DNA from: Mesaphorura yosii
Lineage: Eukaryota > Arthropoda > Collembola > Poduromorpha > Tullbergiidae
Reading direction: 5' to 3'
Length of the DNA: 21,421 bases
Assembly (NCBI GenBank): GCA_009869945.1
Contig: WIXG01000790.1
Coordinates: 1-21,421 of the forward strand
Positions within the stretch are counted from its first letter, which is position 1, and the number at the start of each line of letters is the position of its first letter. The notes under the pieces were generated by a model. The model saw nothing but the letters and a program-made list of their open reading frames with translations, made no database searches and was not told the origin of the DNA. A program made the translations under genes and the position numbers. This document shows, piece after piece, positions 16,853 through 21,421 of this stretch.

Positions 16853-18127
16853 TTAATGGCTTGCAAGGTTCCGACTTCCAACCAGCAGCACCTTCATCGT
16901 GTAGAGCACATAATAAAAAACAATCTTGTACGTGGATGTCCATTTCAGGTTAAAAAACGGACCGATAGCCATATGGAGTGGACTCAATGACCTTAGCAAG
17001 GGAAGGAGGTACGCCTTGCCGTATCCGTTGTTTCTCCTGCTGTTATCACCGACGACACTTGCCTTTTTTACTCGTTGCACGCAAGCTCGTATAAACTTAC
17101 TCGACTCAAGACATGTCTGAACTCCAGCAGATGGAGTGACCACAATAAGAATGTAAGTCTTGATCATACCGCCAACACAAAGTTCGAGGAGAGGCAGTGG
17201 AAGGTGACCATGTTTTACAATGACGATGTAATTGAATGTGACTCCAAGCAAATACAGGGCAAAAAGTGAAAATGGAGTAATCATTGGGTCGAGGAGTGCC
17301 TTGGACACTTTATGCAGTACATGCATTTGACGATAGATCCATATGGAACGGTGAACAAGGCGGTATTCTGATTCTGAACTAGGATCGTGGTTCATGTAAC
17401 AAGGGAACTTGTTTAGTATCTTAAGCCAACGTGTAGTCTCGAACGTGTAGGCTACAAACATGATGACGATGCAATTGAGCATGAATATGGCTCCAATTAT
17501 ATGCCACATATGGACAAAACTGTATGCAGCGACCAGTGCAAGCCTTGCCAGCCTCTGCTTGCTGTCGACGCCCAAAATCCACGCCAAGGCAGAGACTGGG
17601 TACCGAATATTCCATGGGTCAGTCACATACAATCGGGAAAATGCCAGTGGAACGGCAAGCATTGTGTAGACTATTGCATACTGTAAAATGACTTCCGCTT
17701 TCCTGGCATTATGGTTATGGACCCTTTCTAGCTGCTTGGGACGTCGCATGCTTTCAAATTGCTTGATATACTGCACAAATTTTGAAGTCCATGCGATAAT
17801 GTCGTGGTGTTGTCGAAGAACTTGGATTTTGAGAACTAGTGCTATACAAAATTGGAACGTGAACACGAGTTGAATCTGAACGGGAGCTGATCTTCGTTCA
17901 GGAGCCAGCACCACAGCAGCGCCATTGTGAACCAGAAGTAGGGTTAGTGCCAGGTAAAGTACGTATACCCCTTCACTAAGAATATTTCCACAGACGAAAT
18001 AATAGTCGCGAGGCTTCCCTTGTGTAAATTCAAATGTCTCGGGGTCGAATTGCAGGGGAAAGAGTCCGATGGAGGAGCAGACACGAAAGGCAAACCTGAG
18101 AAAGCGAAGTGTTCGTGGATGTAACAT
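16853..18127 (-). CDS. Arthropod 7TM chemoreceptor (gustatory-receptor-like), intact
   Basis: Single-exon 424-aa protein from the Met at 18127 (MLHPRTLRFLRFAFRVCSSI), chosen because the 45 upstream in-frame codons have no family features and receptors of this type start just before the first amphipathic stretch and 'IGLFPLQ'. Hydrophobic segments: ILSEGVYVLYLALTLLLV, LVFTFQFCIALVLKI, YAIVYTMLAVPLAF, IIGAIFMLNCIVIMFV, FSLFALYLLGVTFNYIVIV, LLELCVGGMIKTYILIVV and the C-terminal YKIVFYYVLYTMKVLLV. The C-terminal block LRSLSPLHMAIGPFF is the family's 'l.plhi.iG.f' element. Expected to be an inverted-topology ligand-gated channel in chemosensory neurons. Same strand as the receptor at 19311 but very divergent from it. 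Confidence 0.75.
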   Translation of the reverse strand: MLHPRTLRFLRFAFRVCSSIGLFPLQFDPETFEFTQGKPRDYYFVCGNILSEGVYVLYLALTLLLVHNGAAVVLAPERRSAPVQIQLVFTFQFCIALVLKIQVLRQHHDIIAWTSKFVQYIKQFESMRRPKQLERVHNHNARKAEVILQYAIVYTMLAVPLAFSRLYVTDPWNIRYPVSALAWILGVDSKQRLARLALVAAYSFVHMWHIIGAIFMLNCIVIMFVAYTFETTRWLKILNKFPCYMNHDPSSESEYRLVHRSIWIYRQMHVLHKVSKALLDPMITPFSLFALYLLGVTFNYIVIVKHGHLPLPLLELCVGGMIKTYILIVVTPSAGVQTCLESSKFIRACVQRVKKASVVGDNSRRNNGYGKAYLLPLLRSLSPLHMAIGPFFNLKWTSTYKIVFYYVLYTMKVLLVGSRNLASH

Positions 18128-18269
18128 TTTTACGACTGAACGTGGCCTAGTCTTGCCTTCGTGTTGTTCAATTACAAGCCCAATGATGAAACAACAGCAA
18201 TCACGAACTTGGACAGTCCGGAAAAGTTTTGACGTCAACCACATGCCGGATCTTGATAACATGATTCAA

Positions 18270-19250
18270 ATACAACTTTAAAAAAGAACATGTCTTCAAA
18301 TTAAGCAATTTAAAAAAACAAGACGGCACACGACTTGACGGAATGAACGAATACTCATATTAATTCCAATAGAATTGCAAATCGTGTAAACACCTTGCAA
18401 ATTGTAATTAAACAACCAAACAGCAGTTCATTAATAATTAAATAAAATGTAAATGAGCCACATTTGCTTGTGATTCGATCCGCTTTCCGCCTGCAACTGT
18501 GAACATCAAATGGTCGGTCTACCGTCAGTCCATCGGTCGCTTGCTTCATTGTTGAGTGCTTTGACTATGACTAGACTCAGCATCACCACTGGCCGCCTGC
18601 ATGCACAATGAATGCATGCTTCATTGTCCTTGTGTGATCTATCATCGCGCGTTTACGCCCGCCCGCCTGTGGTTCAATGGGCTCTATTTTTCCGCTGGTC
18701 ATTACTATTGTAAGACGTGAGAGACTTGCAAATAAGCGCATATACACATATTTCGCCAATAAGAGTAGTGCAAATACTGGAGATTTCGCACTGGTACCTC
18801 AATCAATGCAAATACACTTAAGAGAGCAAAAGATGAGTCGACCTTTTTGCCTTCAGGCTCCGTCGAGCATACAAAACAGCAACAAGGCTACCATTCCCAT
18901 GAAGGTACAAGGCAAGAAAGTACAGGAATAATTTATTATGCAAGCAAGCACAGACAATGTGCGAATTCTGCATGACACCGGCTGTTAATAACACACGCAA
19001 AGTCTTTGCCCGGTATTTATTGGTGACCAAGCACATACCAGCCACTGAATAATGAAAAAGCAATGATTACAAAAACCGGAGTTTTTACACAAATTCGACT
19101 GATCGATCGCGTCTGGTCTTTGCAGTTGTCACGTGCAAAATTCCTGTCATTGTCACACTGTCACATTGCCCCATCACTCATGTCAGATAAAAATGTGACT
19201 ATGTGACGCGGGGTATTTTATGAAATGTATGAAATATGACTGAATAAATC
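18270..19250. other. Intergenic between two chemoreceptors
   Basis: Mostly AT-rich. A minus-strand AATAAA at about 19016-19021, nearly 300 nt past the next receptor's stop, may be its polyadenylation signal. Small ORFs (81 codons on the minus strand at 18818-19063, 84 on the plus at 18677) show no domain features. It holds the palindrome listed separately. Confidence 0.4.
18605..18627. repeat. Perfect inverted repeat ACAATGAA-(7)-TTCATTGT
   Basis: Eight-base arms around TGCATGC. A further TTCATTGTT lies at 18546-18554 and GCATGCA at 18599-18605. It is upstream of the receptor start at 18127 on the minus strand; the arms read like TTCATTGT elements similar to HMG-box sites, but function is speculative. 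Confidence 0.4.
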
Positions 19251-19310
19251 CATTAAATCAAATAATCCCCGTAATGCCAGGTACCTTTCGACCGCTGATG
19301 CCGATTTCGA

Positions 19311-20549
19311 TTACCGTGCCGCTAGCAGCAGGTCCACAACTCGTGCCACGACCACCTCGCTCATCAAGTACGGAAATGTGCGGTTCGAAATGAACGCAAA
19401 GCCACCCGCGTTGATATGAAAAGGTCTGCAGGAACGAAGAGCCCTCCTCTCGCACGGCCATAGTCGGAAATTATTTCTCAGGTACGATTGCGGGAACTGC
19501 GCCGATGCCTTGGTTACTTGGTACGCAAGCTGGAGACACTTGCGAATCGTGACGACGGACAGGATGAAAATTTGCACTGCGGCAGCAGCCAGGAATTTGT
19601 CCATTGAGCCGGAGTATGCAATGAGTGAGTATAGAATTGTGATCTTCATCGCACACTCGATGCCCAAGATAATTCCGTTGGGAGCCTTTGATTCATGGGC
19701 AAACTGATTATGTAGCACCGCGTGAGCTCGGTATGTTTGCAGGGACAGGGAGAGGCGCCAACGCCTATGCCGGGGGATCGGGGAGCGGGAGGAGGAGCCT
19801 TGCTCTGAAGCTGTGGGCTCGAGTCTGATCAGTGTCAAGTGTCGGCGAGTCGTGGTGCAGTAGTACAGCATTGCGAATCCGTACACAAACACGTAGATCC
19901 AATCTGTAAACACTGAGAATGTCACCCCAACGCTGATGAGCAGGGTGACCGCCAGGTAGCCCGTCTTGAGCAGCGCGGCCGCGTGAATCTCCAGCTCGAC
20001 AACTCCGACTACTATCGGGTACGTGATGGCCGTGACTCCAAATATCACCCACACAAAGAGCCGGACATACACCTCCGCTTCGTTATCCTCCCCCTCAGGG
20101 GCACACGGGTCTTGCACCGCGTGCCCGTGCCACTGCTCCTGTTCAAGGCGTGTGTTCAGGGCAAACAAAGAGTTGTACAATTGCTGGAACCGAAGTGGGA
20201 ACAGAATGGTCAGCAGCCTGGCGTACTGAGGTAACACAAATGCCACGAGTATCAGGTAGAATTGTGCCCGGGCATTCGCACTCAGCTCGTGGGCATGGAC
20301 AACGTCGTACCAGACTCCTACGATTTGAATGGTGGCGACCCTGAACACGAAATTCAGTACACAGTTGACGTACCATACCCAGTAATCCCTCCTCCGGTCG
20401 AGAAAGACCAGCCGTGAGGTGTGCGGCGAGTAGTACCACGGGAGGACCGAGAGCTTGTAACCGATCTTGGTTATCAAATGGAAATGGTACAGCATTCGGG
20501 GGCCTTGAGGGGCGGCCATGATACTAGAATCAGCTCCACGGATCCACAC
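19311..20549 (-). CDS. Arthropod 7TM chemoreceptor (gustatory-receptor-like), intact
   Basis: Single-exon 412-aa frame, GC-richer than its surroundings. Start codons at 20549, 20519 and 20495 are possible; the segment MLYHFHLITKIGYKLSVLPW resembles the usual family N-terminus, so the shorter forms are plausible. Hydrophobic segments include FVFRVATIQIVGVWY, FYLILVAFVLPQYARLLTIL, LFVWVIFGVTAITYPIVVGV, GYLAVTLLISVGVTFSVF, ITILYSLIAYSG, AAAAVQIFILSVVTI and the C-terminal VVVARVVDLLLAAR. The C-terminal block RALRSCRPFHINAGGFAF is a good match to the family's 'aLr..rPl.i..G.f'. The loop between TM4 and TM5 (EPTASEQGSSSRSPIPRHRRW) is Ser/Arg-rich. The receptor should act in sensory neurons; the ligand is unknown. 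Confidence 0.75.
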   Translation of the reverse strand: MWIRGADSSIMAAPQGPRMLYHFHLITKIGYKLSVLPWYYSPHTSRLVFLDRRRDYWVWYVNCVLNFVFRVATIQIVGVWYDVVHAHELSANARAQFYLILVAFVLPQYARLLTILFPLRFQQLYNSLFALNTRLEQEQWHGHAVQDPCAPEGEDNEAEVYVRLFVWVIFGVTAITYPIVVGVVELEIHAAALLKTGYLAVTLLISVGVTFSVFTDWIYVFVYGFAMLYYCTTTRRHLTLIRLEPTASEQGSSSRSPIPRHRRWRLSLSLQTYRAHAVLHNQFAHESKAPNGIILGIECAMKITILYSLIAYSGSMDKFLAAAAVQIFILSVVTIRKCLQLAYQVTKASAQFPQSYLRNNFRLWPCERRALRSCRPFHINAGGFAFISNRTFPYLMSEVVVARVVDLLLAAR

Positions 20550-21421
20550 TCCACGTCCTGTGACCGTGACCGAAAACAGTGGAATATTTGCATGGAACTT
20601 CGATTACAAATTATAAATTAAGCAAATAATACGCTTTCGGGCGAAAGAATTCGTGCACTTTAAACTTTTGAATTATGAATGGGCCGCTCTTGTTTTTTTT
20701 CAAAAAAAGGTGAGAAAATTTAATAATGTGCGATGCGCTGCAATTTTCTGAATTACGAAAATTGCATGGATATACTGCGCGAAAACATCATAAATTTTTG
20801 CTTATTTCAGTCGTAAATTGGCCGAATTGGCTCGAAGATCCGAAGAACGATAACGCGGCGCAAGACCGCCTCGCATACTCCAAAATTTCCATGGTTGAAA
20901 TTATTATTGCCAATTTACAGCACTTAATACCGATTCTCAATTCTCAATTCTGATTATTATTCAAGTGTGGCTGAAGCACACGAACACTGAATTGACAATG
21001 CAATTAGCTAATTTATTTCAGAGCTTCATATGCGTCACGTATCGCGTCTAATCAAGCAATACAAAACCCCTAAAATATTTCTGTGGTCGGGTGTCAATTA
21101 ACGCCATTAAATATTCCAGGAAACGGCAATCAGCCACTTTTCCGAGTTTTGCCCTGGCCACCGGCTGAAAAGGGGCAAAACTGGCACTAACCGGGCAAAA
21201 CTGGGCAAAATAAGCACACGGCCCGGTCTCGTCGAAAAGACGCTAAATTGCGTATTTGCCGGTCCAACTTAAAATTTTTCATTTGGAATTGTTCATGTAT
21301 TTGTCATCTGCTGACAACTTAATCACATTCTCAGTGGTAATTAAGTGTGAACTAAATAGCTTCCATTCAATTCGAGACTAATTCATCAGCACTGCCGTGA
21401 ACTTTAATTATCTTTAACAGA
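20550..21421. other. Intergenic, upstream of the chemoreceptor
   Basis: AT-rich with no supported gene; the 75-codon plus-strand ORF at 20726 has no recognisable features. It contains a T8-C-A7 near-palindrome at about 20693-20708 and the GGGCAAAACT repeats listed separately. Confidence 0.4.
21145..21210. repeat. GGGCAAAACT direct and inverted repeats
   Basis: GGGCAAAACT at 21173-21182 and 21193-21202, with a third partial copy GGGCAAAA at 21203-21210. The exact inverse AGTTTTGCCC at 21145-21154 forms a ten-base-pair hairpin arm with either copy. It might be the terminal part of a small non-autonomous element, or a transcription-factor site cluster. Confidence 0.55.

Noticed and set aside
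1..21421. CRISPR arrays, tRNA or rRNA genes, bacterial operons
   Set aside because: No regularly spaced direct repeats with unique spacers, no convincing tRNA A/B-box pair with acceptor stem, no rRNA-like stretches and no bacterial gene spacing were seen.

Overview
The window reads as an animal nuclear genome, almost certainly arthropod. Evidence: intact single-exon receptors of the arthropod gustatory-type (7tm_7) family, a secreted/membrane trypsin with an LDL-receptor class A module, a GMC oxidoreductase remnant, a pancreatic-type lipase, and short GT-AG introns (59-86 nt) with metazoan AATAAA signals. A springtail (Collembola) or a related lineage would fit, since such genomes carry large receptor families and foreign genes, but that is inference. 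No bacterial or viral replicon features were seen.

Layout. 1-961: repeat cluster and AT-rich flank. 962-3283 (+): an intact, intronless 773-aa protein that I assign to the DUF6119 / TIGR04141 'sporadically distributed protein' family, which I know mainly from bacteria; this is the most interesting locus. 3440-4980 (+): decayed coding sequence, first a delta-type glutathione S-transferase remnant, then unidentified fragments, then a WD40-repeat remnant. 5332-5523 (+): a short acidic ORF. 5844-5936 (-): a signal-peptide exon next to a GACGTC-centred tandem repeat. 6681-8060 (-): a three-exon, 406-aa membrane-anchored trypsin with a C-terminal LDLa module and TM helix. 8651-9809 (-): a decayed, 5'-truncated paralogue of that gene. 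9836-11971 (+): a GMC oxidoreductase pseudogene broken by many frameshifts. 12118-12689 (-): a two-exon, 170-aa four-TM protein, claudin/PMP22-like. 13104-13363 (-): an 82-aa cysteine-rich protein. 13848 to about 14620 (-): a lipase, 5'-truncated and with one frameshift. About 14600-15359 (+): a third chemoreceptor, N-terminally truncated and frameshifted at a T7 run. 15414-16643 (-): a PDZ-domain protein. 16853-18127 (-) and 19311-20549 (-): two intact chemoreceptors. 20550-21421: intergenic.

The genes do not form an operon or pathway. The region looks like accessory sequence rich in fast-evolving environmental-response families (chemosensation, digestion, detoxification), with intact copies next to decaying duplicates. 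All homology calls were made by eye from motifs and domain order, without database searches. Exon models are inferred from splice-site quality and frame.
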